A DNA stretch of 64,000 bases from contig NZ_LR812090.1 in the NCBI RefSeq assembly GCF_903772925.1, forward strand, positions 3,680,599-3,744,598. Direction: 5' to 3'. The notes beneath the pieces were generated by a model that worked only from the letters and a program-made list of their open reading frames with translations, ran no database searches and was not told where the DNA came from. Shown here one piece after another: positions 26,455 to 36,077 of the stretch; position 1 is the stretch's first letter, and the number at the start of each line of letters is the position of its first letter. Position numbers and translations under genes: made by a program. The DNA is from Alteromonas macleodii. GTDB taxonomy: Bacteria > Pseudomonadota > Gammaproteobacteria > Enterobacterales > Alteromonadaceae.

Positions 26455-27201
26455 CTACACCCGTGGGCGCACCGCATGCAGTTCAAAATTTACAGTGCCG
26501 TTTTTAAGCTTTTCGAGCTGCGCTGCATATTCTGATGATGCGAGAACCGCCTCAATATCATTCGCGCTATTCCACTCTAGAATCACAATCTGCTGTGGCG
26601 CTACAGCATAGGGGTTGTGATCACTGAGTGATATATCCTGAGTTATGGATATCACTTTACCGCCCAACGCTTGCGCTTTTTTCGCAAAGCTGTCGATAAA
26701 ATCATAATAGTTGTTAGGTGCTTTTGGGTTCACCCAAGCCAATGAAATTGAATATATCTTGTCTGTCGAAAATGTTAGCGTGGTAGGCTTGGTTACCTCA
26801 TAGTCATAAAGCTTTAACGCTTCCCATGCCTCTCTTCTTAACGCCTTTATTTCGCTAAAAAGTGGTAGCGATTGAAATGATTTTTGCGCGTTAAGTGAAG
26901 GCCACTGACTTACCACAAATACGTTAGGACTAAATGTTCCTATTAGCGTTTTTTCAACGACAAGCACCCCATTTTGGGTATATCCATATTCGCGTGCTGT
27001 TGGTGCTCCTAATTCAAAATACTTATCACGCAGCGGCCGTTTTTCCGCTTCAGTTACAGGTGCAATAAGCTGCATCACCGCGCCTGGATTAAAATGCACC
27101 GACAGCGTTTTCTCTTTTTCATTAGCTATTACGGGTGAAGCAAACAAAACACTCAACAACCCAAAACTCAAGGCCATGAATTTCATTGAATTAAGTGACA
27201 T
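26455..27201 (-). CDS. Exported protein with tandem DUF1330/ABM-like dimeric barrels
   Basis: The 248-residue protein has a Sec signal peptide (about residues 6-26, ending in VIANEK) and two similar alpha/beta segments (about 30-130 and 140-245). The second contains PQQIVILEWNSANDIEAVLASSEYAAQLEKL, characteristic of the small-barrel families DUF1330 and ABM. The first contains NVFVVSQWPSLNAQKSFQSLPLF at the matching place, so the protein looks like an internal duplication. It is divergent from a LysR regulator (27310-28179), which probably controls it. The function is unknown. Confidence 0.65.
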   Translation of the reverse strand: MSLNSMKFMALSFGLLSVLFASPVIANEKEKTLSVHFNPGAVMQLIAPVTEAEKRPLRDKYFELGAPTAREYGYTQNGVLVVEKTLIGTFSPNVFVVSQWPSLNAQKSFQSLPLFSEIKALRREAWEALKLYDYEVTKPTTLTFSTDKIYSISLAWVNPKAPNNYYDFIDSFAKKAQALGGKVISITQDISLSDHNPYAVAPQQIVILEWNSANDIEAVLASSEYAAQLEKLKNGTVNFELHAVRPRV

Positions 27202-27309
27202 TTAAACTCTCTCTGTGATAGTTAACTTTTTGGTTATGCAAATACATTAGCAATTGAAGCAACCCAAAACACGGTTTGTTTTTCATTCACAATGGTGCAT
27301 TATTGTTCC

Positions 27310-28179
27310 ATGAAAGATTGGAACGATTACGCATTAATTCTTGCCCTTCACAGGTCGATAACCTTAAGAGCGGCCGCTGTAGCTTTAGGAACCACTCATA
27401 CCACGGTGGCAAGACGCTTGGCATTATTGGAAAAGCAATATAGCGCCAGTATTTTCGAGCGTATTCCAGGCGGGTACCGCGCTACCCCTTTTGGCGAGCA
27501 GCTTGTCGCCACCGCAATGCAGGTTGAAAATGTTGTTCGCGAGTCAGAACGACTTTACTGCGCAAGCAATGAAAAACTCGCAGGCCCAATAACGCTCTCA
27601 CTGGGCGAGCCCATGTCCCAGTTTTTATTAGCCAAAGAACTCGGTGAGTTCACTCGGCTTTATCCGTCTATTCAATTAAAAGTGAAAAGCTCCACAACGT
27701 TCGCCGATTTAGACAAAGGTGAGGCGGATGTCGTAATTCGGGGGGCACCTAAATTACCGGAACATTTAATTGGTAGGCGACTTTACAAGCTAGGCTTGTG
27801 CTTTTATGCACACAAAGATTACTGTGAAAATACGCCCCGTAAAGACTGGCGATGGATTGCGCCGTTAGAGAATGAAGTTTGGCCGCAATGGCTAGCACAA
27901 TCGTCTTACCCAGAGGTACCAATTGGAATAGCAATAGATGACATCATCTCTCGATATCACGCTATATTAAACGGCGTGGGTATGGGAAGAGCAGCATGTT
28001 TCATGGGCGACCCACACCCCGACCTAGTGCGATTACCGGGCAGCGCGCCCGTTTTGAAATACGATATTTGGCTTCTCACCCACCCTGATTTATATGAACA
28101 GCCCAAAGTAAAATTGCTGATGCAGTTTTTAACCGATGCGTTAATGGCTAAAAAAACGCTCGTTGAAGGAGAGGCATAA
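27310..28179 (+). CDS. LysR-family transcriptional regulator
   Basis: The protein has 289 residues from ATG 27310; an in-frame ATG at 27292 adds only six residues (MVHYCS) and is less likely. The N-terminal winged helix-turn-helix reads ALHRSITLRAAAVALGTTHTTVARRLALLEKQ, followed by the usual LysR effector domain. It is of the short single-target type in which the first helix starts with W-N-D-Y. It is divergently oriented to the exported barrel gene at 26455-27201, with about 108 bp between starts. That is the standard LysR arrangement for controlling the neighbour. Confidence 0.87.
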   Translation: MKDWNDYALILALHRSITLRAAAVALGTTHTTVARRLALLEKQYSASIFERIPGGYRATPFGEQLVATAMQVENVVRESERLYCASNEKLAGPITLSLGEPMSQFLLAKELGEFTRLYPSIQLKVKSSTTFADLDKGEADVVIRGAPKLPEHLIGRRLYKLGLCFYAHKDYCENTPRKDWRWIAPLENEVWPQWLAQSSYPEVPIGIAIDDIISRYHAILNGVGMGRAACFMGDPHPDLVRLPGSAPVLKYDIWLLTHPDLYEQPKVKLLMQFLTDALMAKKTLVEGEA

Positions 28180-28338
28180 GTTTATTTACGGTAAACCATT
28201 TAGCTGGCTTACTGCCGCAGAACAGCGCTTTGTTTATAACAAACAGACCATGTTGGCAGCTGCAAGCCCAATCCTTTTTTACAAGAGCCCCCACACTATA
28301 AGCCACCCGCATGGATGTCGCATTATGCAGTGAAAAGG

Positions 28339-29070
28339 CTACGACACCGCTTTGGGTACGTTAAGCGCATTCCGTGCGTCGTTGGTCAGTTTCACTAACA
28401 CTTTTCGTACGTCTGTTGACGACATGCATGGCGCCTCAAAAGGGATAAACCAAGTCTGCTTTTCTGTACCGCAGTGCATGCCTTCTGGAAATACGCTGTG
28501 CATTATCGGCGCTTCAGTGTTAACGCCTACTTTGTGCTGCAAGATAAGCTGCATCGCGTCCTGATGGTCTTCATTCATATGGGTAATCATGCCCTCTGGT
28601 GCGCTATGCCAGTCTTGGGCTTCAACGCGCCAATAGTTTTTATCAACCCAATGGATTTTTCCGAACCCACCAATAAAACGTACTCGCTCAGTACGAATAA
28701 CGTAAAAATTGAAATCATGGGTTTGCTCGTATTTTTTAGCTTGTGGGAATAAACGAAGATACTGTGCTTTCACGTCATCTTGGTTCGCTAGCTCCGCACT
28801 TCCCATAATAGTTACTCGACCATTCGCCTGAGAGTCATCTTCACTAGCATCGAAAATGGTTAAGCTAACCTTGTCGTTCGCTTTAATATTGCGCGTATGC
28901 AGTGCGATATCGCTGATGTAGATAATTGCGTCACCGGCAGGCGTTAAATAGTAAGGTACAACCGAACCAAAAGGGTAGCCGGGCATTGATGTTGAATGCG
29001 TACCTAATACACCGCTGTGATGGGTGCGGCTTAGCTGTTTTGCTTGAAATGCAATATCTTGCATGCTCAT
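28339..29070 (-). CDS. hugZ: HugZ-family heme utilisation protein
   Basis: The 243-residue protein has a split-barrel FMN-binding-like domain related to pyridoxamine phosphate oxidase (FGSVVPYYLTPAGDAIIYISDIALHTRNI). A C-terminal DUF2470 domain follows, with MITHMNEDHQDAMQLI. This combination is HugZ, which binds heme and helps degrade it to release iron. It is the last gene of the minus-strand heme operon, 37 nt after hmuV. The role is supported by family and by the heme uptake genes upstream in the same direction. Confidence 0.88.
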   Translation of the reverse strand: MSMQDIAFQAKQLSRTHHSGVLGTHSTSMPGYPFGSVVPYYLTPAGDAIIYISDIALHTRNIKANDKVSLTIFDASEDDSQANGRVTIMGSAELANQDDVKAQYLRLFPQAKKYEQTHDFNFYVIRTERVRFIGGFGKIHWVDKNYWRVEAQDWHSAPEGMITHMNEDHQDAMQLILQHKVGVNTEAPIMHSVFPEGMHCGTEKQTWFIPFEAPCMSSTDVRKVLVKLTNDARNALNVPKAVS

Positions 29071-29107
29071 GGTTAACTCCGTTCTTGTTTATCGGTTTTC
29101 GTAAAAG

Positions 29108-29938
29108 TTAATGTGTCACGAAAACGTGTTTTTGTTCGTTTTTAATTAGATTTAACTGAGTGTGATAGCACCGAGAAAGCATATCGGTAGTAAGTACTTG
29201 CTCAGGTGTTCCGTCGGCTAAACACTGCTTTTCCCCCAGTAAAATGAGTCTGTCGCAATAAGGGGAAATTAAATTGAGGTCGTGACTTACGCAAATAATG
29301 CACAGCCCTTTTGCCCGCAGTGCAACCAGTTGCTGCATGACGAGTTTCTGATGGCGTAAATCTAAGGCTGAGGTGGGTTCGTCTAACAGCAAAAGCTTGC
29401 CTTCCAAACTCTCGTTTTGATCGCCCGGTATTATTTGAAGAATAGATTTAGCTAAAAATATTCTCTGCCTTTCCCCGCCAGATAAGGTTTGAATATTGCG
29501 AGCAAGTAAATGCGTAATGTCAAACTGCTCGGCAATACCATGGATCAACCGATTCTTTTGTTCCAATGACTCAACGTACTGATACCGCGCCAAATGAAGT
29601 AACTCATCGGCGATAAACCCAAATGGCGTTGACGCGCTTTGTGCCATCACCGCACGCTGCAAAGCTAACTGGTTAGCACTTAGCGAACTAATTTTTTTCC
29701 CACCAAGGGCTAAGGTTCCACTAGAAGGCGTTTCTACACCACTAAGCATACTTAATAGCGTAGACTTACCACATCCGTTTTCACCCGCTATCGCGGTAAA
29801 TTCGCCAGTGTTAAACGACAAAGATATTTGCTCTAACAAGCGCTTTTTACCTCTGGCAATAACAACATCTTTTAATGTAAGCAACTCAGTGTTTAACCGT
29901 TTGTCGTTATCACTTTGCTCTAGGCTATTAATTTTCAT
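29108..29938 (-). CDS. hmuV: Heme ABC transporter ATP-binding protein
   Basis: The 276-residue ATPase has Walker A GENGCGKSTL, the signature LSGGERQR, Walker B LLLLDEPTSALD and the switch His in CVSHDLN. It is of the FecE/BtuD/HmuV importer group. It powers heme import through the permease encoded just upstream (stop and start 5 nt apart). The N-terminus (about 20 residues before TLKDVVIARG) is slightly longer than usual and polar. The heme assignment rests on the operon: TonB receptor, HmuY, HmuT, HmuU, HmuV, HugZ. Confidence 0.9.
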   Translation of the reverse strand: MKINSLEQSDNDKRLNTELLTLKDVVIARGKKRLLEQISLSFNTGEFTAIAGENGCGKSTLLSMLSGVETPSSGTLALGGKKISSLSANQLALQRAVMAQSASTPFGFIADELLHLARYQYVESLEQKNRLIHGIAEQFDITHLLARNIQTLSGGERQRIFLAKSILQIIPGDQNESLEGKLLLLDEPTSALDLRHQKLVMQQLVALRAKGLCIICVSHDLNLISPYCDRLILLGEKQCLADGTPEQVLTTDMLSRCYHTQLNLIKNEQKHVFVTH

Positions 29939-29943
29939 ATTAG

Positions 29944-31092
29944 CTACATCCCACCACTAAATATACGGCGTTGCTGCCACAGTAAGTAAAGGAAAAATGG
30001 CGCCCCTACTGCTGATGTAACAATACCAATAGGTATTTCCATAGGCACAAATAGCGTTCGCGCAAGCGTATCGGCAACGATTAACAACAGCGCCCCTGTT
30101 AGCGCACTGGCAGGTATTAGCACTTGGTGGTTTACACCAAATATGGCCCTGCAAATATGAGGCACCACTAAGCCTACAAAGCCGATAATGCCGCACAGCG
30201 CCGTCGCTAGCGCCACAGAGAACGCCACCAGCCATAAAACCCCGTGTTTATATCGGGTAACATTAAGCCCCATATAAGCCGCTTCTTTTTCACCAAGCGC
30301 GAGTAAATTAAGCGCATTGCGTGACTTCATAAGTCCCGTAAAAGCAATAAGCCCAGCTAGCGCTATAAGACCACAAAGCGTCCAGCTTGCTCCGGCTAAA
30401 CTCCCCATGGTCCAGTAGCTTATTTGGCGAAGTGCATCATCGCTTGCTACATAACTAATAGCCCCTATTACGGTTCCGGTTAAGGCGTTAATGGCAACCC
30501 CAGCCAAAATAAGCGCGGCTACTGAAACGCCTTGCGGTCCATTTGAAAACCGAAGCACTGTCCATACAGAAAGTAGTGCACCACCAAAGGCCCACATGGC
30601 TACCCATATAGACTCAAGCGCAGGGATGAGCGGAGGTACTATGGTCATACTAAGAGCTGCGGCTGCGGCTGCGCCACCTGCAATACCAATTAAACCAGGG
30701 TCGGCAAGCGGATTGCGCACTAGCCCCTGCATTGCACAGCCAGATACGGCTAGAAGCGCGCCAATCAGCATTGTCATGATCACCCTCGGCAGCCTTATTT
30801 CAGACAACACATACCAATGGGTGCTATTTGCCGCAGTATTTCCGCCGCTAATGAAGTATTTAAGTTGCTGTTCAATATCAATGGGTAAACTGCCGCGGGT
30901 TAACCCTATATAAGCACAGATCAACAGCAATACAACCAGTATTCCCATGCCTATACGTTTTCGCTGCGCGCGGGCATTAATTAGCTGAAGGACTTCAGGC
31001 GTCAGTCGGTAATCACTTGAATAATCGCTAGGGTAATCACTTGAGTTATCGCCTAGGTTATTACTATGCTTAGCTGCGGAAGATAACTGCAT
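29944..31092 (-). CDS. hmuU: Heme ABC transporter permease
   Basis: The 382-residue FecCD-type permease has about ten membrane helices from residue 50 onward. Hallmark segments include EIRLPRVIMTMLIGALLAVSGCAMQGLVRNPLADPGLIGI and GFVGLVVPHICRAIFG. It forms the inner-membrane channel for heme with HmuV. It is longer than the usual 330-350 residues because of a polar N-terminal tail. That tail holds a Ser-Asp-Tyr repeat (SSDYPSDYSSDYR), encoded by a 24-bp in-frame DNA repeat at about 31008-31057. The start overlaps the hmuT stop by one base (TAATG). Confidence 0.9.
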   Translation of the reverse strand: MQLSSAAKHSNNLGDNSSDYPSDYSSDYRLTPEVLQLINARAQRKRIGMGILVVLLLICAYIGLTRGSLPIDIEQQLKYFISGGNTAANSTHWYVLSEIRLPRVIMTMLIGALLAVSGCAMQGLVRNPLADPGLIGIAGGAAAAAALSMTIVPPLIPALESIWVAMWAFGGALLSVWTVLRFSNGPQGVSVAALILAGVAINALTGTVIGAISYVASDDALRQISYWTMGSLAGASWTLCGLIALAGLIAFTGLMKSRNALNLLALGEKEAAYMGLNVTRYKHGVLWLVAFSVALATALCGIIGFVGLVVPHICRAIFGVNHQVLIPASALTGALLLIVADTLARTLFVPMEIPIGIVTSAVGAPFFLYLLWQQRRIFSGGM

Positions 31093-32051
31093 TATTGACT
31101 CGTTCTACTGTTAGCAGCATTTTGCGTTTGTTTAATTTCAATGGCCTTTCCTGCGTGCTCTGCAACACGCTGAAGCGCCACATCAAAGCGCGGAGAAAGA
31201 CCCAAACTTATGCTGCTATCCATGGCTTCAACTAGGCAATGAATACCAGCAAAGGTGGCTGCCAACGCATGGTGCGTACAAAGTGCGTCCTTCGCGCTTT
31301 TCCCACGTAGCATGTGACCAGCGGCAATCACAATATCAGGGTTTTGCATCAGCACAGACTCGGCACTCATCACTTTGTAGCCTTCCACTGCTGAACCTAT
31401 ATTAACGATACCCAGCGTATCGAATAGCGCTTGGGGCACGGTATTTTTACCCGCAACTGTTATTCCTCTGTCATTATTCGCCACCACAAAAAGCGCTTTA
31501 ATTGGCGTATTGAACGCTAAGGTTTTATCTGCGTACCGCGCTTTTTGTTGATCAACCTTCTTTTCAATATCGTGAACAAGGGTAACGGCGTTATCACTTG
31601 CCGATAGTTTTTCGCCAATATCCAGTACTAGGCGCTTTAGACCACTTAAGTTTTTGTCTACGTTGAAGGTAGTAACCTCTACGCCAGCATGGGCTATTTG
31701 TTCAAGCGCAACACTTGGGCCTGTCGCCTCTGCTCCTAGCAGCATTGTGGGCTGTTGGGCCAATACCCCCTCGGTGCTAAGCTGACGAAAGTACCCAAGC
31801 TTAGTTAAGCTTGCGGCTTCTTTTGGGTACATACTGGTACTGTCAGTTGCAATTACCCAATCGCCTCGTCCTAACGCGAAAACAATTTCGGTGATACTGC
31901 CGCCAGCGGTAACTATTCTAGGAGATGCAGTTTGCGTTTCATCTAAAGGGGCGCTAAACGCCCCTACTGCAAACAAACTCCACCCTACCATCGCAGTACA
32001 CAACGCTTTTACGGCAATAGATAAAAGTGAATGAGCCTTTTGCAACATCAT
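31092..32051 (-). CDS. hmuT: Periplasmic heme-binding protein
   Basis: The 319-residue protein has a Sec signal peptide (about 1-33, ending near GAFSAP) and a cluster A-III substrate-binding fold. Motifs are RIVTAGGSITEIVFALGRGDWVIATDSTSMYP near the start and GYKVMSAESVLMQNPDIVIAAGHML toward the end, typical of HmuT/ShuT. It captures heme in the periplasm and delivers it to HmuUV. It follows the HmuY-like gene with no gap and overlaps hmuU by one base. Confidence 0.88.
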   Translation of the reverse strand: MMLQKAHSLLSIAVKALCTAMVGWSLFAVGAFSAPLDETQTASPRIVTAGGSITEIVFALGRGDWVIATDSTSMYPKEAASLTKLGYFRQLSTEGVLAQQPTMLLGAEATGPSVALEQIAHAGVEVTTFNVDKNLSGLKRLVLDIGEKLSASDNAVTLVHDIEKKVDQQKARYADKTLAFNTPIKALFVVANNDRGITVAGKNTVPQALFDTLGIVNIGSAVEGYKVMSAESVLMQNPDIVIAAGHMLRGKSAKDALCTHHALAATFAGIHCLVEAMDSSISLGLSPRFDVALQRVAEHAGKAIEIKQTQNAANSRTSQ

Positions 32052-33194
32052 TTACTCTCCACTTACCGGGTCGGCGCGGAAACTATACGCACCTGATGTT
32101 CCCTCTTCATCGTAGTAGCTAGTAATTTGAAGCTTGTAAGTCGTATCGCCTGCCTGAATTAAATAAACCCCAAACTGTGAGTAGAGTAAGTGGCTGGTGC
32201 TGTCGTAGAAATACCAATTGTTCGCACTCATCGCGTACTCGCTAACGGTCTCTTCACTGAAGCCATAAAACTGTGCCGCTTCGGTATCCACGCCATCGTA
32301 AGTTTCAGCGTCGGTGCGAAGTACGGTCGCATCATCAGCAATAGAAAGGGTAAATTCCCCCGCTCCGTCCGCACATGGAATTGATAAGTCCCAACCGTCT
32401 GCTTGTGTAACTACTTGCTGCATATCGAAGTCAACGTAAACGGCGTCGCTACAACCCACCGCATCAACAGTCAGTGCAACTTCTTCAGCAAAGGTGGTTT
32501 GCCCGTCAAGAACGCTTTGATGCATAACGCCAAGGGTTATTTCACCGATACCTCGCCCTTCAGTAACAATATCGGTAACGTGAAATTTTGTGTAGTTACT
32601 GTCAGAGGACACGATGTAATAGGTTTCTTCATTTGGCGTTACTACGTGAGTGGTGAAGTCGTAGTTGTAAAAGGTATCGCCGATCACTTGGGTTTCTGTA
32701 TCTGTACTGAACGCTTCAGCTTCTGGTATATCACTTTGAGTAACAGCTAAGTAGTCGTCTAGTTCGCTGTCAGCACTGGCATTTAGGAACAAGTCAGGCA
32801 CTGGTACGCCCGTATCATCGTAAAAGTCGCTATTATTTCCGGTAAAATAAAGGCTAACAGCGGTTTCCTGGTTTGTATTCAAAAACACATTGGTACGCTT
32901 AAAGCCGATATCCCACGTGGTATCCGTTGCGGCTTCTTCTTCAGTAAGCGTAAGTTGCGTTTGTGTATCTAAGTCAAAGTACACGGCAACAGGCTCGGAT
33001 GTAGACCCTGTACTAAAAGGCCCGTAAATGGTTCCCTCTTCGTTTTCGCCGTCACTGCTTCCGGCATCTGAATCTCCGCTACCATCGGTCACTTCATCAG
33101 GCGTTTCGACTGAGGTGTCATCGCTACTTGAGCTGCCACAAGCAGTTAGTCCGAATGTCATGGCAAGCAGTAACGCTAAATAAGTTTTGTTCAT
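32052..33194 (-). CDS. HmuY-family heme-binding lipoprotein
   Basis: The 380-residue protein has a lipoprotein signal with lipobox LTAC (Cys19). A long low-complexity acidic linker follows (about 20-55, Ser/Asp/Glu/Gly), then two beta-rich halves. Repeated elements such as TTWDIGFKRTNVFLNT in the first half and DGWDLSIPCADGAGEFTL in the second fit the HmuY heme-binding family known from Bacteroidetes. It would sit on the outer membrane and collect heme for the receptor encoded upstream. The order receptor, HmuY, HmuT matches heme uptake loci. The two-part layout could bind more than one heme; that is inference. Confidence 0.8.
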   Translation of the reverse strand: MNKTYLALLLAMTFGLTACGSSSSDDTSVETPDEVTDGSGDSDAGSSDGENEEGTIYGPFSTGSTSEPVAVYFDLDTQTQLTLTEEEAATDTTWDIGFKRTNVFLNTNQETAVSLYFTGNNSDFYDDTGVPVPDLFLNASADSELDDYLAVTQSDIPEAEAFSTDTETQVIGDTFYNYDFTTHVVTPNEETYYIVSSDSNYTKFHVTDIVTEGRGIGEITLGVMHQSVLDGQTTFAEEVALTVDAVGCSDAVYVDFDMQQVVTQADGWDLSIPCADGAGEFTLSIADDATVLRTDAETYDGVDTEAAQFYGFSEETVSEYAMSANNWYFYDSTSHLLYSQFGVYLIQAGDTTYKLQITSYYDEEGTSGAYSFRADPVSGE

Positions 33195-33326
33195 GTGTTT
33201 TCCTTTTTAAAATTCGCCGAATTAACCAGCGGTTTTTAGTTGTTGGTTTGGGATCTGCCGTTAGGTATTTTTTGTTTTGATCTCAAACGCTGTTTTCTGT
33301 GTCGGTGCTTAGGTTTTATAGTTATT

Positions 33327-35270
33327 TCAATACTGGTAACTCACACCCAGATACAATCGCCTAGCAGCAATGGGCCTTGCATCAAAAGCGCCCGCCACAA
33401 GAGCGTCGGATGAACGATGTTCATCAGTGAGGTTTTCAAGTCCAAGGCGCGCTTGCCACTTAGGCGTGAACTGTTGCTGCACGACGGCGTTTAGCGTGGT
33501 AAAGCTGTCTTTGGCAATTGTTATATAGCCGCTGGAAGGCGACACATTCCCCTCATGCACTCCGTAAAGCTGTAGGCTGGTGTCGGTTTGGCTAAACTGA
33601 TAGGTAACGGATGCTTTAACTAAATGAGTAGGGCGTTCAGGCAAGCGCTGTGAGCTGCCATCTTCAGCAATTAAATAACTGTAATTCAGTTGCCACTGCC
33701 AATTATCATTCTGCGCGCTGGCGCTTAAATCTGCACCGTAAAGGGTAGCTTCATCGAGGTTTTGATAAACTGAAATATCTAAACCTGCCTCTTGCGATGC
33801 GTCCACATCTACCGCTGTGTTGATGAAGTCATCAGCTTTAGTGTAATGAAGGTTAATATCAAGGTGATATAACCAGTCACTTTGGGTCGGTTCTACTCGA
33901 AGGTTAGCGCCTAAGTTGGCATTCAGCGCTGTTTCAGGGGTAAGTGCGTCGTTGCCAAGAACCATATAACCTAAGTTACTATGGTCGAAGATGTAATAGC
34001 GTTCCTTGAGGTTAGGCACGCGATAACTACTGCCAGCCCCTGCGCGAAGTTGCCATGAAGTGCTGCCAGCACTAAATGACTGGCTTGCACTTGCTTTAAA
34101 TGCAGTATGCCAACCAAAATCAGAATCGTTTTGTATTCTTGCGCCAGCTAAAAGCTGGGTGTCGTTTTTCTGCCAGTTTCCTTGTAAATAAAGCTCGGCA
34201 CTTTCTCTACTTACATCGTCAACTTCAACCGTGCCCGTGCTGAGGTTTTGCTGGTCCAGCGTGTCGCCATGTAAAACAAGGCCGCCTACCCACTCAATAT
34301 CTTTGGTGGAGTAGATCTTTTGCGCTTCTAATTCCGCAAGCTGAATGTCGGTTTGACGTAACCCATTGCTGTTCCCGCTTTCTTCATTATGTGAAAGATA
34401 GCGTGTGTTGATATGCCAATCGTACTGCTGTTCAACGCGAACATCGTGCTGCCACTGGGTAACGTTTGAAAGATAACTAATAATGGTGGCTTGACCCGGT
34501 ATTGATGACTGAGGTTTGTTTTTTTGCTCGTCCAGCCATTGCCCTTTGTATTGCACGCTAATGTTATTAATCAACGTCGATAAAGACATTTGGACAAAGG
34601 ATTTGTCTACCGCGCCACCATCTTGTGACGTGGTTTCATTGTCGTAATCAAAACCGGGGTTAGTAATATTTTGGGCCGTTATGCCAAGCTGCCAATTACT
34701 TACTGCTTTCGCTGCAGTGACCCTAGACGTATGCCCGAATTCATCACCGTCAATTGCATCATTGGTAAAATAAGATGCCTCGTAGTCTGCTGAAAACTGC
34801 GAGCCTTCTACCTTTTCGGTAATGATATTGATAACGCCGCCCATAGCAGAGCTGCCGTAAAGCACAGAAGCGGCGCCTCGTACAATTTCAATTTGCTTAA
34901 TATTAGCAACGCTAATTTGGTCAAGGTCGACCGAAGAACCTGTAGGTGAAATAATAGGTTGGCCGTTGATTAACACCAGCACATGGTCACCATTGAAGCC
35001 ATTTAGCTGAACGTTGTACCCGTCTTTTTGACTGCGTCTAACCACAACACCGGGCATCACTTCAAGCACTTGGCGTAGTGTGCCTTTACTTAATCGAGCA
35101 ATGTCCTCTTTATCTACCACGTCAACTTTTACAGGTGAGGATGCCAATAACTTTGGTGTTCTAGTGCCTGTAACAACAACGCGTTCAAGATCACCTTCTG
35201 CTAAAACTGAAAAAGCCAACGGAAAGCTAGCGGCTACCAAAAGTGAAGGTAAAAAGTGAACTCGTTTCAT
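33327..35270 (-). CDS. TonB-dependent heme receptor (HmuR-like)
   Basis: The 647-residue outer-membrane receptor has a signal peptide (1-24) and a TonB box region (LERVVVTGTRTPK). A plug domain follows (QVLEVMPGVVVRR... RGAASVLYGSSAMGGVINI), then a 22-strand barrel ending in aromatic YQY. The segment SYRVPNLKERYYIFDHSNLG resembles the FRAP/NPNL-type signature of heme receptors and has histidine in reach. It is the first gene of the heme operon, preceded by a strong Fur box. Heme as substrate follows from motif and operon together. Confidence 0.88.
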   Translation of the reverse strand: MKRVHFLPSLLVAASFPLAFSVLAEGDLERVVVTGTRTPKLLASSPVKVDVVDKEDIARLSKGTLRQVLEVMPGVVVRRSQKDGYNVQLNGFNGDHVLVLINGQPIISPTGSSVDLDQISVANIKQIEIVRGAASVLYGSSAMGGVINIITEKVEGSQFSADYEASYFTNDAIDGDEFGHTSRVTAAKAVSNWQLGITAQNITNPGFDYDNETTSQDGGAVDKSFVQMSLSTLINNISVQYKGQWLDEQKNKPQSSIPGQATIISYLSNVTQWQHDVRVEQQYDWHINTRYLSHNEESGNSNGLRQTDIQLAELEAQKIYSTKDIEWVGGLVLHGDTLDQQNLSTGTVEVDDVSRESAELYLQGNWQKNDTQLLAGARIQNDSDFGWHTAFKASASQSFSAGSTSWQLRAGAGSSYRVPNLKERYYIFDHSNLGYMVLGNDALTPETALNANLGANLRVEPTQSDWLYHLDINLHYTKADDFINTAVDVDASQEAGLDISVYQNLDEATLYGADLSASAQNDNWQWQLNYSYLIAEDGSSQRLPERPTHLVKASVTYQFSQTDTSLQLYGVHEGNVSPSSGYITIAKDSFTTLNAVVQQQFTPKWQARLGLENLTDEHRSSDALVAGAFDARPIAARRLYLGVSYQY

Positions 35271-35285
35271 TTATTTTTCTTTTAA

Positions 35286-35306
35286 CGCAAATGATAATGA
35301 TTTGCG
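35286..35306. promoter_or_regulatory. Fur box of the heme operon
   Basis: CGCAAAT and ATTTGCG are perfect inverted arms around GATAATG, and the interior AATGATAATGATTTG closely follows the Fur consensus of GATAAT repeats. It lies 16 bp upstream of the receptor start, so iron-loaded Fur would block the leftward operon promoter or ribosome access. Confidence 0.85.
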
Positions 35307-35826
35307 TTTGATCTTATTTATTTAGAAACGTTTTGCAAGAAGAAATGTAGAAATTCGTTAGAAACACTCTGCTAAAGCATTGGGTTTAACGTATTTTTTG
35401 CATTAAAAACAGACCGATAGGACGTTAAAAAATTTTCGATGTTTTGCGAGAAAAGAACAGCATCACGTTGGATTGGCAACACGGTATAGTGAAATAAAAA
35501 AGAGAGTGGAATAAAAAAGAGATAGAAAGAAAAAAGCGCTTTCTTCTACTCTTAGTAAAGCGGCTTCCCTTACCACAAAAAAATAGTAGTAAGAAGACCG
35601 GCACACAAATGGTGTAGCGGTATGCAATTTGTAGCTAGTTAGTCGAGTCACTTACGTAAAACACATTGTCTGGTATTTCATTTCCAATACCTGTGTTGTT
35701 ACGAATAACATCAGCTAGCGTCGTCAGAAAAATGTTGGCAAGTTTTTTGAAGGTCTTACTAAGAACCATGACCTTATGTTATGAAATTAGGTTTTTCACG
35801 CTATAAAACAACGAGATTTTGACACT
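35307..35826. other. Intergenic region upstream of the heme operon
   Basis: Apart from the Fur box and presumed promoter at its left end, this stretch holds AT-rich and purine-rich low-complexity DNA around 35488-35545 (AAAAAAGAGA-type runs). A GAAAG...CTTTC inverted repeat lies near 35525-35545. A 62-codon minus-strand frame (35463-35651) has no ribosome site and biased composition, so I do not call it a gene. Confidence 0.5.
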
Positions 35827-36018
35827 ATGCGCCTACCAACTAAACAGCTTATTAATAAAATAGAAAACTTATCTAATGGCCTAACGCCAGAGCAGTTATC
35901 AAACTTTCTCGATATTATTGACGCCATGACGGCACTGGTTGAGGAAGCTGGAGAGTTGAAATCTGATAGCGACACCAAAAATAATATTCCCAGTACAGAG
36001 CTTTCTGTATTCCACTAA
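35827..36018 (+). CDS. Small hypothetical protein
   Basis: The 63-codon frame encodes a charged, helical-looking protein (about 5-45) with a polar tail. The regular spacing of hydrophobic residues (LINKIENLSNGL, LSNFLDIIDAMTALVEEAG) suggests two short helices, perhaps a small dimer. The upstream ribosome site (GAGA, about ten bases before the ATG) is weak. I do not recognise a family. It stands alone between the heme operon and glpF. Confidence 0.4.
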   Translation: MRLPTKQLINKIENLSNGLTPEQLSNFLDIIDAMTALVEEAGELKSDSDTKNNIPSTELSVFH

Positions 36019-36077
36019 ATTAAGCTTTACAGTGTTCACTGCCTTCAAGCAGGAGCGCTATAGGAAACCAACAACGA

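Noticed and set aside
35463..35651. 62-codon minus-strand open frame
   Set aside because: Low-complexity Phe/Leu/Ser composition from purine-rich DNA, with no ribosome site.
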